Assembly (NCBI GenBank): GCA_963757265.1
Contig: CAVWRA010000006.1
Coordinates: forward strand, 1,612,001-1,676,000
Origin: CAIVVT01 sp963757265
GTDB lineage: Bacteria; Acidobacteriota; Terriglobia; Bryobacterales; Bryobacteraceae
DNA: 64,000 nt
Reading direction: 5' to 3'
The translations under genes were made by a program, and so were the position numbers. This document shows positions 25,959 through 35,755 of this stretch, one piece after another; the first letter of the stretch is position 1, and each line of letters opens with the position of its first letter. The notes beneath the pieces are model-generated. The model did not search any database, was not told the origin of the DNA, and saw only the letters and a program-made list of their open reading frames with translations.

Positions 25959-27827
25959 GGCCGGCGTGCGCGGCAGTCGCGACGCCGCCAGTTGCGCCAA
26001 ATCCACAATTGGCGGCGCATCCGCCGGCCGGACCGCCGCCAGCGCGTCCCGCAGCATCGTGTTGCAGAACGGGCACGCCGCGGCCACCGCTTGCGCCTCC
26101 GTGGCGGCCAGTTCAATCGCCCGCTCGTGGCCGATCCGCGTGCCTTTCTCTTCCCCCAGGAACGCCAATCCCCCGCCCGCGCCGCAACAGAAACTCCGTT
26201 CGCGCCGGCGGCTCACCTCCGTCAGTTGGGCCGCCCCGGCCACCACCGCCCGCGGCTCGTCGTACGTTTCCAGGTATCGGCCCAGGTAGCACGGATCGTG
26301 ATACACCACCCGCTCCCGCCGCGCCGGCTCGGGCAGCCGCGCATTGTGACGCGCCAGGAAAACGGAATGGTGCTCGATCTCGAAGCTCGCCCCCGCCTGT
26401 CGCCAGTCCTCACTGATAGTACGCACGCAATGCGGGCAAATCGAGATCAGCTTTTTCGCCCCGACGGCCTTCAATTGCGCGATGTTGAACTCCGCCAATT
26501 GTTGAAACGCCAGGTCGTTGCCCAGGCGCCGCGCGGCGTCGCCGGTGCACTTCTCTTTCCTCAACACGCCGCAGCTCACCCCCAGGTAGCGCATCACGGC
26601 CACCAGCGCCAGCACGATCTCGCGTCCCGCCGGGTCGTAGGCCCCCATGCAGCCCAGCCACAGCAGGTACTCCTGCGTCCCGTCGTACAGCGGCAGCCCG
26701 GCCTTCTGGATGAACTTGTAGCGCTCCACCGGCGCCAGCCCGAGCGGGTTGCCATGGCGCTCCAGCCGCAGAAACAGCTCGCTGCCATGCACGTCCTGCC
26801 ACTGACCCGTGTTCACCGCGCCGCGCCGCAGCCCTACGATCAGCGGCACATGCTCGACCCCCACCGGGCACTGAAACTCGCACGCGCCGCACGTGGTGCA
26901 CTGGAAAATGGCCTCCTCCGACAGGTAGGCCCCCAGCAGCGGTTGATCGGAATGCGCCCCGTTGGCCTGCAGATAAGACCGGAATCCCAATGCTATTTCT
27001 TTTGGATTCAAAATCTTGCCAGTTCTCTGCGCGGGACAATGCTCCTGACAGCGGCCGCATTCCACGCACGAAAACGCCTGCAGCGCCGCCAGCCGCGTAA
27101 CGTCGGCTCCCGTGACCAGGCCGAAATCCTCTTCTCCCTCGAGCGGCGGGATTTGCGCAAATCCGCCGCGCGACAGGAAGATCGTGACTGGCGCCAGCAG
27201 CAGGTGCAGATGTTTGGTCCGCGCGATCACCGGCAGGAACACCAGCAATGCGGCCGTGTGGACCCACCACACCACCCGCCCCGCGCCCCTGTCCGGATCC
27301 AGCCCCAGACGGTAGTCGGCCAGGAATGTGACCATCAGGATCAGGATCAGCCCCGCCACCACCCCCGATCCCAGGCTCAGCTTCTCTCCCAGCCACTTGG
27401 GACGCAGCACAAACCGGCGGATCGCCAGCACGCTGATCGAAATCGCCACCGCCACGGCGAACAGGGCCGCCACATGGTAGTAGGCCGGCCCGAACAGGCC
27501 CTGTTTTCGATCGATCCAAGCGCCGCCAAACCCTATCGCCACGTGGTTCACCGTCACCACGGCGAAGGCGCAAAAGCCCCAGAACACAAACGCATGCGCT
27601 AGCCCCACCAGCGGCCGCTGGCCGATCACCTTGGCCTGGCACAGCACTTCCCACACGAAATCCCGTATTCGCCGCCCCACCCTTGCCCAGCGGAAATCCG
27701 CGTCCCGCTTCGACCGCAGGATCACCGCCAGCACGCGCCCCATCGGCGCCGCGAACAACGCCGCGGCGGCCGCCATCAGCGCACTGAAGACGCCGATTTC
27801 CAGCCCGCTTCGGTGCAGCCCACTCAT
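25947..27827 (-). CDS. Membrane-bound Fe-S oxidoreductase, heterodisulfide reductase/GlpC-like
   Basis: This 626-residue protein is a fusion of a NarI-like membrane part and an HdrD-like soluble part. Residues 1-230 contain about five or six membrane helices with histidines suitable for heme b (e.g. LAHAFVFWGFCAF, NHVAIGFG). Two [4Fe-4S] sites follow: CVECGRCQEHCP and CTTCGACEFQCP (about 275-340). Two CCG-type cysteine domains come next (WLGCMGAYDP; CPHCVRT; YHDPCYLGRYLETY; RSFCCGAGGG; CPFCNTML). It probably moves electrons between quinone and a soluble partner such as an acyl-CoA dehydrogenase/ETF or lactate/glycolate system. ATG at 27827 is preferred over GTG at 27845. Confidence 0.9.
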   Translation of the reverse strand: MSGLHRSGLEIGVFSALMAAAAALFAAPMGRVLAVILRSKRDADFRWARVGRRIRDFVWEVLCQAKVIGQRPLVGLAHAFVFWGFCAFAVVTVNHVAIGFGGAWIDRKQGLFGPAYYHVAALFAVAVAISISVLAIRRFVLRPKWLGEKLSLGSGVVAGLILILMVTFLADYRLGLDPDRGAGRVVWWVHTAALLVFLPVIARTKHLHLLLAPVTIFLSRGGFAQIPPLEGEEDFGLVTGADVTRLAALQAFSCVECGRCQEHCPAQRTGKILNPKEIALGFRSYLQANGAHSDQPLLGAYLSEEAIFQCTTCGACEFQCPVGVEHVPLIVGLRRGAVNTGQWQDVHGSELFLRLERHGNPLGLAPVERYKFIQKAGLPLYDGTQEYLLWLGCMGAYDPAGREIVLALVAVMRYLGVSCGVLRKEKCTGDAARRLGNDLAFQQLAEFNIAQLKAVGAKKLISICPHCVRTISEDWRQAGASFEIEHHSVFLARHNARLPEPARRERVVYHDPCYLGRYLETYDEPRAVVAGAAQLTEVSRRRERSFCCGAGGGLAFLGEEKGTRIGHERAIELAATEAQAVAAACPFCNTMLRDALAAVRPADAPPIVDLAQLAASRLPRTPASGG

Positions 27828-28032
27828 GACGCCCCAATTTACCACGCTGAATCGGAATCAAGCCTCCGCGCTCGCCGCTTCTGGTCGCCCGACGCAAACC
27901 GCTCTTTACAGTCGCCGGCGGTGCTTCAGTTTCCGGTAACGCCGTTTACCGGCCGCTGACGCAGTTTTCGGGCGCCCTGTGGTTCATGCCGTGTCCGAGC
28001 CTTGATCGAGTACACTGGTGTGAATCTCTCGA

Positions 28033-30750
28033 ATGCCGCTTTCTATCGGCGACACACTGGGCCCGTATAAGATCCTTGCGCCCATCGGCGCGGGCGGCAT
28101 GGGCGAAGTGTATCGCGCGCGCGACACGCGGCTGGGGCGTGACGTGGCGATCAAGGTCTTGCCGCAGCATCTTTCATCCGATCCCGTGCTGAGGGAGCGC
28201 TTCGAGCGCGAAGCCAAGGCCATTTCGACGTTGAATCATCCGCGCATCTGCACGCTGCACGACGTGGGGCACCAGAGCGGCATCGACTTTCTGGTGATGG
28301 AGTATCTGGAGGGAGAATCGCTGGCGGAGCGGTTGCGCAAGGGGCCGCTGCCGCTGAAAGAAGCACTGAAGATCGGGATGGAGGTGTGCGAGGCGCTGGA
28401 GGAGGCGCACCGGGCGAAGATCATCCACCGCGATCTGAAGCCGGCGAACATCATGCTGACCAAGAGCGGCGCCAAGCTGATGGACTTCGGCCTGGCCACT
28501 GCCACGGCAACGGAGCGGGAGGCGGGAGCCGCGAGCGGGCTGACGTTGCCGACGGCCACGACAGTGAGTATACCCAGCCCCGTGTCGCCGCTGACCAGCG
28601 CGGGCCAGGTGCTGGGCACAATCCCGTACATGTCGCCGGAACAGATTGAGGGCAAGAAGGCGGACGCGCGGTCGGATCTGTTTGCGTTGGGGGCGGTGCT
28701 GTACGAGATGGCAACCGGCAAACGGGCGTTCCAGGGAAAGAGCCAGATCAGCGTGGCCAGCGCGATCCTGGAAAAAGACCCGGAGCCGATCTCGTCACTC
28801 CAGCCGCTGGCGCCGCTGGCTTTCGAACACGTAGTGAGAACATGCCTCGAAAAAGACCCCGACGACCGCTGGCAATCCGCCCGCGACATCAAGTCCGTAT
28901 TGGAGCTGATCCAGGCCCACGCGATGCAAGCTGTCGCGCTGCCGGCCAGCCCCTGGCGAGAACGCGCTGCATGGATCGCTGCCGCCGTGCTAGCCTTAAC
29001 ATCCGCGTTGAGCCTGTGGTCTCCCTGGCGCGCCGCACCCACTTCTTCACAGCCCATGGCCCAACTGGATCTCGACCTCGGAGCTCCGGTTTCCGGCTCC
29101 CGTGTGGGCACGGCCGCCATCGTCTCTCCGGACGGCACCCGCCTGGTCTTCGTCTCGAATGGCGCAGACGGAAGATCGCGACTCTCCAAACGCCGGCTGG
29201 ATCAGGCCAAGCCCACTGAACTCCCCGGCACGGAAGACGCCTACGGCCCGTTCTTCTCACCAGACGGTTCGTCCGTCGGATTTTTCTCCTCCGGAAAACT
29301 AAGGAAGACCAGCCTCGATGGCGGCGATCCAGTGATCCTGTGCGACGCTCCCGCGGGCCGCGGCGCGACTTGGAACGAGGATGGCAACATCGTTGCTGCG
29401 CTGGATGTTGTCCGCGGCTTGTCTCTGATTCCGTCGGCGGGAGGACCGGCGACCGCGCTGACGGAAATCGAACCGGGCGAGTCCGGACATCGTTCGCCAT
29501 ATGCCCTGCCCGGCGGTAAGGCCGTGCTCTTCACCTTCAGCAACGTGAATGGCAACTACGAAGAAGCCGGCATCGCTGTCGTGTCCCTCAAGGATCGCCA
29601 TCGCACGACTATTCTCAATCACGCGGGAATGAACCCCATGTATCTGCCCAGCGGCCATCTGGCCTATGTCACGAAGGGAGCGCTGTTCGCGGTGCCCTTC
29701 GACCCCGACAGGCTGGAGTTGCATGGCGAAGCCAAACCCATCATCCAGGATGTGGTGGAGGACTCCACCTACGGGAGCATACAGTTCTCGTGTTCCAGAA
29801 CCGGAAGCGCACTTTATCGCGCGGGCCGGGCCGAGAGTCTTCGCGATGTGCTGTGGCTCACCGGTGACGGCCGGACTGAGCCACTGTGGCCGGAGCCGGT
29901 CATGGCGCTGGATCCCCGCTTGTCACCGGACGGACGGCGGCTGGCCGTTTCTATCACCAATGGCTCCGCTCTGGACCTCTGGGTCTATGACATCGACAAG
30001 ACGACTAGAACGCGCCTGACGAACGGGATGGCTGGACGGGATGCTGTCTGGAGTCCGGACGGACAGTACATCGTGTTTCAGGCTCCGGGCGGCATGTTCT
30101 GGACTCGGGCGGATGGCGCCGGCCAGCCCGAGATACTGCTCAAGTCCGAGAACTACACGCGGCCTGGGTCCTTTTCTCCCGATGGACGGCGGCTTGCGTA
30201 CGCCGAGCCCCTGGCTGGCGGCGGCGGCGCCATCAAGACCCTGCCGGTCGAATTCGCATCTGGCCGGTTCTGGGCGGGAGCGCCGGAGACTTTCCTAAAG
30301 TCCACCGCCACAGCGAATCTCAACCCCAGATTATCGAGGGACGGACATTGGCTGGCATACAACGACGCTGAGTCGGGAACCTTCGAAGTCCACGTCCGCG
30401 CGTTCCCCGGTCGAGAGGCCGAATGGCAGATTTCGAATGACGGCGGCACCTTTCCTGTCTGGTCGCCCGACGGCCACGAACTGTTCTACCGGAGCTCCGA
30501 CAATCGCATCATGGTCGTGAACTACATCGCGCACGGCACTGAGTTTTCGACCGACAAACCTCGCGTCTGGAGCGAGCGGCGTCTTTTCGATCTCGGGATC
30601 GCAGCGACCTTCGACCTGAGCCCCGATGGCAAACGCTTCTCGGTCCTCGTTCAGCATGGCGGCGACCAGCTTCGCACTACTCAAAACCACGTCACGCTAT
30701 TGCTGCACTTCCTCGACGAGGTTCGCCGGCGCGCACCGCCTGGGAAATAG
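28033..30750 (+). CDS. Ser/Thr protein kinase with C-terminal WD40-like (PD40) propeller
   Basis: This 905-residue protein has a Hanks-type kinase domain at residues 11-285: P-loop IGAGGMGEVY, K41 in AIKVL, HRDLKPANI with D134, DFGLA with D151, and SPEQ in place of APE. One membrane helix (AAWIAAAVLALTSALSLW, about 311-332) separates it from an outside region of repeated PD40-type blades, with many SPDG motifs (e.g. VSPDGTRLVFVS, FSPDGRRLAYAE, LSPDGKRFSVL). This architecture is very common in Solibacter-type Acidobacteria and suits a receptor kinase reading an envelope ligand. ATG at 28033 lies downstream of a 200-base divergent promoter region shared with the Fe-S gene. Confidence 0.95.
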   Translation: MPLSIGDTLGPYKILAPIGAGGMGEVYRARDTRLGRDVAIKVLPQHLSSDPVLRERFEREAKAISTLNHPRICTLHDVGHQSGIDFLVMEYLEGESLAERLRKGPLPLKEALKIGMEVCEALEEAHRAKIIHRDLKPANIMLTKSGAKLMDFGLATATATEREAGAASGLTLPTATTVSIPSPVSPLTSAGQVLGTIPYMSPEQIEGKKADARSDLFALGAVLYEMATGKRAFQGKSQISVASAILEKDPEPISSLQPLAPLAFEHVVRTCLEKDPDDRWQSARDIKSVLELIQAHAMQAVALPASPWRERAAWIAAAVLALTSALSLWSPWRAAPTSSQPMAQLDLDLGAPVSGSRVGTAAIVSPDGTRLVFVSNGADGRSRLSKRRLDQAKPTELPGTEDAYGPFFSPDGSSVGFFSSGKLRKTSLDGGDPVILCDAPAGRGATWNEDGNIVAALDVVRGLSLIPSAGGPATALTEIEPGESGHRSPYALPGGKAVLFTFSNVNGNYEEAGIAVVSLKDRHRTTILNHAGMNPMYLPSGHLAYVTKGALFAVPFDPDRLELHGEAKPIIQDVVEDSTYGSIQFSCSRTGSALYRAGRAESLRDVLWLTGDGRTEPLWPEPVMALDPRLSPDGRRLAVSITNGSALDLWVYDIDKTTRTRLTNGMAGRDAVWSPDGQYIVFQAPGGMFWTRADGAGQPEILLKSENYTRPGSFSPDGRRLAYAEPLAGGGGAIKTLPVEFASGRFWAGAPETFLKSTATANLNPRLSRDGHWLAYNDAESGTFEVHVRAFPGREAEWQISNDGGTFPVWSPDGHELFYRSSDNRIMVVNYIAHGTEFSTDKPRVWSERRLFDLGIAATFDLSPDGKRFSVLVQHGGDQLRTTQNHVTLLLHFLDEVRRRAPPGK

Positions 30751-31149
30751 CGCCGCCTCCTTCCAGGGCCGCGCTTTTCAGCACACCTACAGGTCCGTCG
30801 TCGGAATTCAGACCCGCAACTGAAGCAACGAAGCCTCCGCGCTCTGTTCGGAACGATAAGTGGCATTACCGGAAACTTCCCCCTCCCGCTCACGCGCATC
30901 CCAATCCCGCATACCCACTGAACTGGAAAGCGGCCCGCTACCCAGCCGGCCGCTCCCATACAATCTCCGCCACGCCCGCCGCGGCTGTCAATCGGGCGGC
31001 TGCGCATTCAATAAAAAAACGGCTTCGGGCATGACCCCGAAGCCGTGTGAAGGGGAATTAGGAGGAAAAACAACCATCCAACACAAAAACCTGTTTTCCG
31101 CTCCCGCAGCCCGCTCTCCCTCGGCGGCCGCGGCGGAAGAATCCCTAAA
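30751..31149. other. Intergenic region between convergent kinase and PilZ genes
   Basis: This 399-base stretch has no credible gene. Its main feature is the Rho-independent terminator at 31012-31046 that serves the minus-strand PilZ gene. Confidence 0.6.
31012..31046 (-). terminator. Rho-independent terminator after the PilZ gene
   Basis: The perfect 11-bp stem ACGGCTTCGGG (31019-31029) / CCCGAAGCCGT (31036-31046) has a 6-base loop. On the minus strand it is followed by a run of seven T residues (31018-31012). Confidence 0.85.
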
Positions 31150-31530
31150 TCAGACCGCGAGCCCGCTCTTGCCCAGCGTGCGGAATTCGTACTGCTCGAT
31201 CGACACGGCCGCCAGGCCCGCTTCCGCGCGTACCACTTTGCCGCGCGCGATCAGCTTGAGCGCGCATCTGTGGTCCAGTTGCGCCGGCCAGCTGATGGCC
31301 ATCTCCAGCCGCTTGCCGGCCAGCAGCCGCTGTTCTGTGCGGAACAGCAGGCCCTTACTGCTCATATTGATGGTGTGACCCGAACCCACCATCTCGTGCC
31401 TCTTGCTCGTGATCCGAAACCGCATTTCACGCGCGATCGGGAATCGCCCTGGATTGCGCCGTTCGGAGTCGCCGCGCTCATCCGCATTTGCTCCCAACCT
31501 GAATGGCAGCACCATCTCCAGCTCCTCCAT
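31150..31530 (-). CDS. PilZ-domain protein
   Basis: This 126-residue single-domain protein binds cyclic di-GMP if the family rule holds. The two PilZ motifs are visible: an RxxxR-type basic box (RRNPGRFPIAREMRFRI, about residues 23-39) and NMSSKGLLFRT (about 54-64; N/D-x-S-x-x-G). The remaining strands (ISWPAQLDHRCALKL) complete the barrel. ATG at 31530 follows AGAGG; a second ATG at 31515 follows GGAGGAG and would shorten it by five residues. A strong terminator follows. No polymerase or motility gene is adjacent. Confidence 0.85.
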   Translation of the reverse strand: MEELEMVLPFRLGANADERGDSERRNPGRFPIAREMRFRITSKRHEMVGSGHTINMSSKGLLFRTEQRLLAGKRLEMAISWPAQLDHRCALKLIARGKVVRAEAGLAAVSIEQYEFRTLGKSGLAV

Positions 31531-31875
31531 CGTCCTCTTTCAACAGTTCAAGAATCCCGCCATTATCGATCCATAACAATGAACCGGAACTCACAATTCT
31601 AGGGGTACAGGCGTATGTACCCAAGCTGGTACGCATTCCCCTGTTTTTCCCGTGGAATAGTGCTCAATGGACTAGAACCGCCGCGCGCCAAATTAGCCCT
31701 TATTTCAAGCTGTTTTTTCCCAAAAATCGTCTTTTAGGGTCTGAATATGTGCTAAGTGGGTGAATCCCCACAGTCGGAGCGCCTCGGGATAGGAAGCCGG
31801 TTCCACCTGGCAGAGTACGTTGGTTTTATGCCCAAGGGGTACCATTATCTGCAACGGCCGCCCGCCGGCTGTCCT
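31531..31875. other. AT-richer intergenic region upstream of PilZ gene
   Basis: These 345 bases hold no gene and are visibly richer in A and T than the surroundings. An inverted repeat GGGTAC-8-GTACCC lies at 31603-31622. The PilZ promoter should be here, but no convincing -35/-10 pair was found. Confidence 0.5.
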
Positions 31876-32754
31876 TCACGCCAGCCAGCGCGCCGTCAGG
31901 CCCCCATAGGCGTCAACGCGGCGGTCCCGGAAAAACGGCCAGTTGCGGCGCACTTCCTCCGTCCGCGCCGGATCGCACTCCACCACCAGCGTCTGCTCCT
32001 CGCCGCCCGCCGCCTCGGCCACCACCACCCCGAACGGATCGGCGACAAAAGAGTGGCCCCAGAATTCGAGTCCGTCCTGGGCCGTCCCCTCGAGGCCGGT
32101 TCGGTTCACTGCGGCCACGTAAACGCCGTTGGCGATGGCGTGCCCGCGCTGGACGCTCTTCCAGGCGTCGAGCTGCGCCGCCCCCTCGCGCTCCTTTTCC
32201 CGCGGGTGCCAGCCGATGGCCGTGGGATAAAACAGGATCTCCGCGCCTTGGAGCGCCGTCAGCCGCGCCGCCTCCGGATACCACTGGTCCCAGCACACCA
32301 GCACGCCGATCCGCCCGAACGCCGTGTCAAAATTCCGGAAGCCCAGGTCGCCCGGCGTGAAGTAGAACTTTTCGTAATACCCCGGGTCGTCCGGGATATG
32401 CATCTTACGGTAGATTCCCACGAGCGTCCCGTCGGCATCCAGCACTGCCGCGGTGTTGTGATAGACGCCCGCCGCGCGCCGCTCGAACAGGCTCGCCACC
32501 ACCGCCGTGCCCGTCTCCCGCGCAATCCGGCCCATCAGGTCCGTCGTTGGGCCGGGAATCGCCTCGGCCAGTTCGAACCGCGCCGCATCCTCTTCCCGGC
32601 AGAAGTACTGCGAGCGGAACAGCTCCTGCAAACACACGATCTGGGCGCCGCGCTGCGCCGCCTCGCGAATGCGCGCGACCGCCTTTTCCACGTTTTCCTC
32701 CGGCTCTCCGGAACTCCTCATTTGCACCAGTCCGATCCGGAACCTCGGCCGCAT
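31876..32754 (-). CDS. aguB: N-carbamoylputrescine amidase-like hydrolase
   Basis: This 292-residue nitrilase-superfamily enzyme has the length of AguB, which converts N-carbamoylputrescine to putrescine, CO2 and NH3. The triad is E44 (VCLQELFRSQYFC), K117 (GIYRKMHIPDDPGYYEK) and C154 (VLVCWDQWYPEAAR). The DDPGYYEKFYFTPGD and CWDQWYPE blocks and the late NRTGLE...FWGHSFVADPFG are those of plant/bacterial AguB. ATG at 32754 gives the family-typical opening; upstream in-frame codons look noncoding. The usual partner agmatine deiminase (aguA) is not within the window. Confidence 0.88.
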   Translation of the reverse strand: MRPRFRIGLVQMRSSGEPEENVEKAVARIREAAQRGAQIVCLQELFRSQYFCREEDAARFELAEAIPGPTTDLMGRIARETGTAVVASLFERRAAGVYHNTAAVLDADGTLVGIYRKMHIPDDPGYYEKFYFTPGDLGFRNFDTAFGRIGVLVCWDQWYPEAARLTALQGAEILFYPTAIGWHPREKEREGAAQLDAWKSVQRGHAIANGVYVAAVNRTGLEGTAQDGLEFWGHSFVADPFGVVVAEAAGGEEQTLVVECDPARTEEVRRNWPFFRDRRVDAYGGLTARWLA

Positions 32755-32989
32755 AACCTGATTCTTCCACAAGCCTCGTCTCCGCGCCGCGCTCCTGGTC
32801 CAGTTCGTCGCCATCCTGCCGCCCCCGCCTCCCCGGTGCCGCGGCATGGCGCGCCCCGATCGGGCGGGAAGTACTGCCTTCATCCTGCGGGGTCCTGTGA
32901 GTTCTAATCCGCTTCGCCTTACCTTCGCGGCGTCACTAGTACCACCTCCACTTGTGACCTATCCCGTCGCGCCCTATTCTGGGCCTGTT

Positions 32990-33214
32990 ATGTTGATCAC
33001 ATGTCCCAAGTGCAATAGCCACGATGTTTATCCCTCACGCTCGAATAGTCCCCTCGAGCGCGTGCTGAGAGTGCTGACCCTCCCGACCTACCATTGCAGC
33101 AAGTGCGCCGCGCGCTTCCGCTATCGCACCTCACCCGAGGAGCTGCGCATGCTCAATCGGGAACTGCTGCTTCGGACGGCCATTCGCTCGCTCGGCTCGC
33201 AGACAAGCATGTAA
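32990..33214 (+). CDS. Short zinc-ribbon protein, paralogue of the 25.5-kb gene
   Basis: This 74-residue protein from ATG 32990 has a single zinc ribbon: CPKC (5-8) and CSKC (about 37-40) separated by NSPLERVLRVLTLPTYH, then FRYRTSPEELRML. The CPxC / P-ERxLR / YxCSxC / FxxR order repeats the second half of the protein at 25467-25958, so the two are probably related. Upstream in-frame sequence to 32846 looks noncoding. Function unknown. Confidence 0.65.
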   Translation: MLITCPKCNSHDVYPSRSNSPLERVLRVLTLPTYHCSKCAARFRYRTSPEELRMLNRELLLRTAIRSLGSQTSM

Positions 33215-33318
33215 CCGCCCCGCCTCGCCAGGCCATCTAACCCACAGGCTTCCTGATACCCGCCTCTCGTGCCCGTATAATGGGAGTTTCGGATTTGCGT
33301 CCCGACCGGAACCCACTC

Positions 33319-35607
33319 ATGCTTTTGCAAAAATTCGTCGGAGTCCTTCTGCCGGCTGGCTTGTGCGCCGTCTGTTCGGTTTGTGCCGCTTCGCTGCCCC
33401 CGCGCGGACCGCTCCCCTCCGCAGTGGATGCCCAGGCCGTTCAGGCTTTTGCAGCGCTGCCGGATTGGTTTGAGCCGCAGCGTCCCGGCGTTTTCGTCTC
33501 CCACGGGCACGCCCCCGCGGTGGCCGTGGAACCACGCGGAATCCGCATGTCGCTCCCCGCCGCCGCCGGCCAGCCGGACCGCGTCCTGCCCGTCTCGCTG
33601 CCCGGAGCGCATCGTTTGCGCTGGAACGGCGACCGGAAACTGCCCGGAGTGACCTCCTATTTCACCGGTTCCGATCGTTCCCGCTGGCGCACCGGCGTGC
33701 CCCAGTTCGCCGCTGTCCGCGCGGCCTCGGTCTGGCCGGGCGTGGACATGGTGATTTACAGCCACAGCCGGCGCATGGAGTACGACTTCGTTCTCGCTCC
33801 CGGTTCCGATCTGCGCCGCGTCCGGCTTCAGTTTGGCCGCGGTTGGCGCGCCTCCGTCGACGCCGCCGGCGATCTGCAGGTGACCGACGGGACCGTCACC
33901 TTCCGGCAGCAGAAGCCCGTCGCGTGGCAGCAGCGCGCCGGCCGGCGTGTGGAACTGGTTTCCGCTTTCCGCCTGCAGCGCGACGGCTCCGTCGGCTTCC
34001 TCGTGCCCGGCTATGATCCCGCCCGCGAACTGGTCATCGATCCCGTCCTCGCCTTTTCCTCTTACATCGGGGGCGACACCGTAGACTCGGTCTACGGCGT
34101 GGTGGCCGTTCCCGGCGGCTACTGGCTGACCGGCTCGACCGGTTCCACCTTGACGCTCCCCACCAGAATCACGCCCTATCAGATCCTGCGCGACGCGTAT
34201 ATCGACATATTCCTGGCCATGATCACCATCAATGCCGATGGCGCACCCACGCTCGCCTACTACACCTATATCGGCGGCTCCGACAACGACATTCCGGCCG
34301 GCATCGCCGTCTCCCCCAGCGGCACCCTGGCGGTGGTCGGCTCGACCTACTCAAAGGATTTCCCCGTCACCTCCACGACTGCTTTTCAAACCACCTGGGG
34401 GGGCGCCTGGAACGCTTTCGTGCTGCTGTTCAATCCCTCCCTCGCCAGCACGTCCCAGTTGGTTTATGCGTCTTACTACGGCGGCGCCAGCAATGTTTAC
34501 GGATCCGCCGTAGCCTTTGACCCGTCGGGCAATATCATCGCCGCCGGCACGACCCCCGACACCGCCCTGGTCGAAACGCCGGTGAACGCCGCCTACCAGG
34601 CCTCCACCGGCGGCGCCCAGGACGTGTTCATCCTGCGGGTGGATCCCTCCGCCTCGACTCCCGCCGACACTCTGGTCAACGGGACTTTGCTGGGCGGCAA
34701 CCTGACCGACATCCCGTATGCCATCGGCGTCAACGCCCAGGGCCGGATTTATATCGTCGGCACCACCGCCTCCGCTAATTTCCCGGTCTCCGCGGCGCCT
34801 TATCAGCGTTATCTGAGCAGCTACCAGAATGCCTTCTTTTCGGTGATCGATTTTTCGCAACCGACCGCCGACCAGTTGGTGTACTCAACTTATCTGGGTG
34901 GGGAAAACCTCGATGAAGCCACCTCACTGGTCCTCGACGCCCAGAACCGCGCCTGGCTCGCCGGCTACACGAACTCGACCCGTTTCCCGATCACTTCCGA
35001 CGCTGTGCAGACGACCTTTAGCGGGGAAGTGGCGGCCTGGCTCGCGCGTGTCGATATCACCCAGTCCGGCGCCGGCGTTCTGACCTACTCCACTTACTTC
35101 AACGGCTCGCAAACCACCGTCCCCTTCGCGGTGACGCTGGATTCGCTGGGCCGGCCCACCATCGGCGGCTACACCACGTTAACCGACCTGCCCATAGTGG
35201 CCCCCCTCTCCATCCAGTCGACGCCACAGCTTCAGGGTGCTTTCCTGGCCACCTTCGATCCCACCCGGTCCGGTTCCGCCGGCCTCGTCTTCTCGACGGT
35301 ATTCGGCGGTACCACCCTCAACACGGTGACTTCCTTGACCCGGGATGCGCTGGGCAATCTGTTGGTCGGCGGATACACCAACTCCGCTGATTTCCCGGTC
35401 ACCAACGGCGCGGCCCGCCTCAGCCCCGCCGGCTCCAATGTTGGTTTTTACATGCTCCTGAAGCCCGCGTCGACGCTCCATCGCGGACCCCGCATACCGG
35501 AACGTCCGGTCCCAACCCTCCCCGGGACGGAGCGGTTCCTTCCGCCCGATCGGAGCCCCACGCCTTCCAAACCGTCTTTGTCCATCACCAGCGCCTCGAG
35601 CGACTGA
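33319..35607 (+). CDS. Secreted SBBP-repeat beta-propeller protein
   Basis: This 762-residue protein has a signal peptide (MLLQKFVGVLLPAGLCAVCS). The N-terminal domain (about 25-250) has the common acidobacterial and planctomycete opening (YFTGSDRSRWRTGVPQFAAV, VDMVIYSHSRRMEYDFVLAP, ELVIDPVLAFSSYIGG). Repeated SBBP units of about 50 residues follow, recognisable as LVYASYYGG, LVYSTYLGGE, LTYSTYFNG and LVFSTVFGG, each paired with a (V/I)(V/A)GxTxSxxFPVT segment. It ends with a Pro-rich tail. It is probably an extracellular adhesive or scaffold protein; no enzyme motif is seen. Confidence 0.88.
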   Translation: MLLQKFVGVLLPAGLCAVCSVCAASLPPRGPLPSAVDAQAVQAFAALPDWFEPQRPGVFVSHGHAPAVAVEPRGIRMSLPAAAGQPDRVLPVSLPGAHRLRWNGDRKLPGVTSYFTGSDRSRWRTGVPQFAAVRAASVWPGVDMVIYSHSRRMEYDFVLAPGSDLRRVRLQFGRGWRASVDAAGDLQVTDGTVTFRQQKPVAWQQRAGRRVELVSAFRLQRDGSVGFLVPGYDPARELVIDPVLAFSSYIGGDTVDSVYGVVAVPGGYWLTGSTGSTLTLPTRITPYQILRDAYIDIFLAMITINADGAPTLAYYTYIGGSDNDIPAGIAVSPSGTLAVVGSTYSKDFPVTSTTAFQTTWGGAWNAFVLLFNPSLASTSQLVYASYYGGASNVYGSAVAFDPSGNIIAAGTTPDTALVETPVNAAYQASTGGAQDVFILRVDPSASTPADTLVNGTLLGGNLTDIPYAIGVNAQGRIYIVGTTASANFPVSAAPYQRYLSSYQNAFFSVIDFSQPTADQLVYSTYLGGENLDEATSLVLDAQNRAWLAGYTNSTRFPITSDAVQTTFSGEVAAWLARVDITQSGAGVLTYSTYFNGSQTTVPFAVTLDSLGRPTIGGYTTLTDLPIVAPLSIQSTPQLQGAFLATFDPTRSGSAGLVFSTVFGGTTLNTVTSLTRDALGNLLVGGYTNSADFPVTNGAARLSPAGSNVGFYMLLKPASTLHRGPRIPERPVPTLPGTERFLPPDRSPTPSKPSLSITSASSD

Positions 35608-35755
35608 CACACGCCCGGCGCGCCGCCGGATCGATCCCGGCTGGTGTTGCCGCGTGTGGACGAATCCGGCAGCCGGGAGCCAAAATGAGAATTCCGGACT
35701 TCTGTCCCCAGACGTTGCTTCGGCGGACCGGAGTGGAAGGAGTGTCTAATCGAAG

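Noticed and set aside
25992..27602. 536-codon plus-strand frame opposite the Fe-S oxidoreductase
   Set aside because: Arg/His/Gln-rich with no recognisable motif. The minus strand carries two ferredoxin sites and CCG domains.
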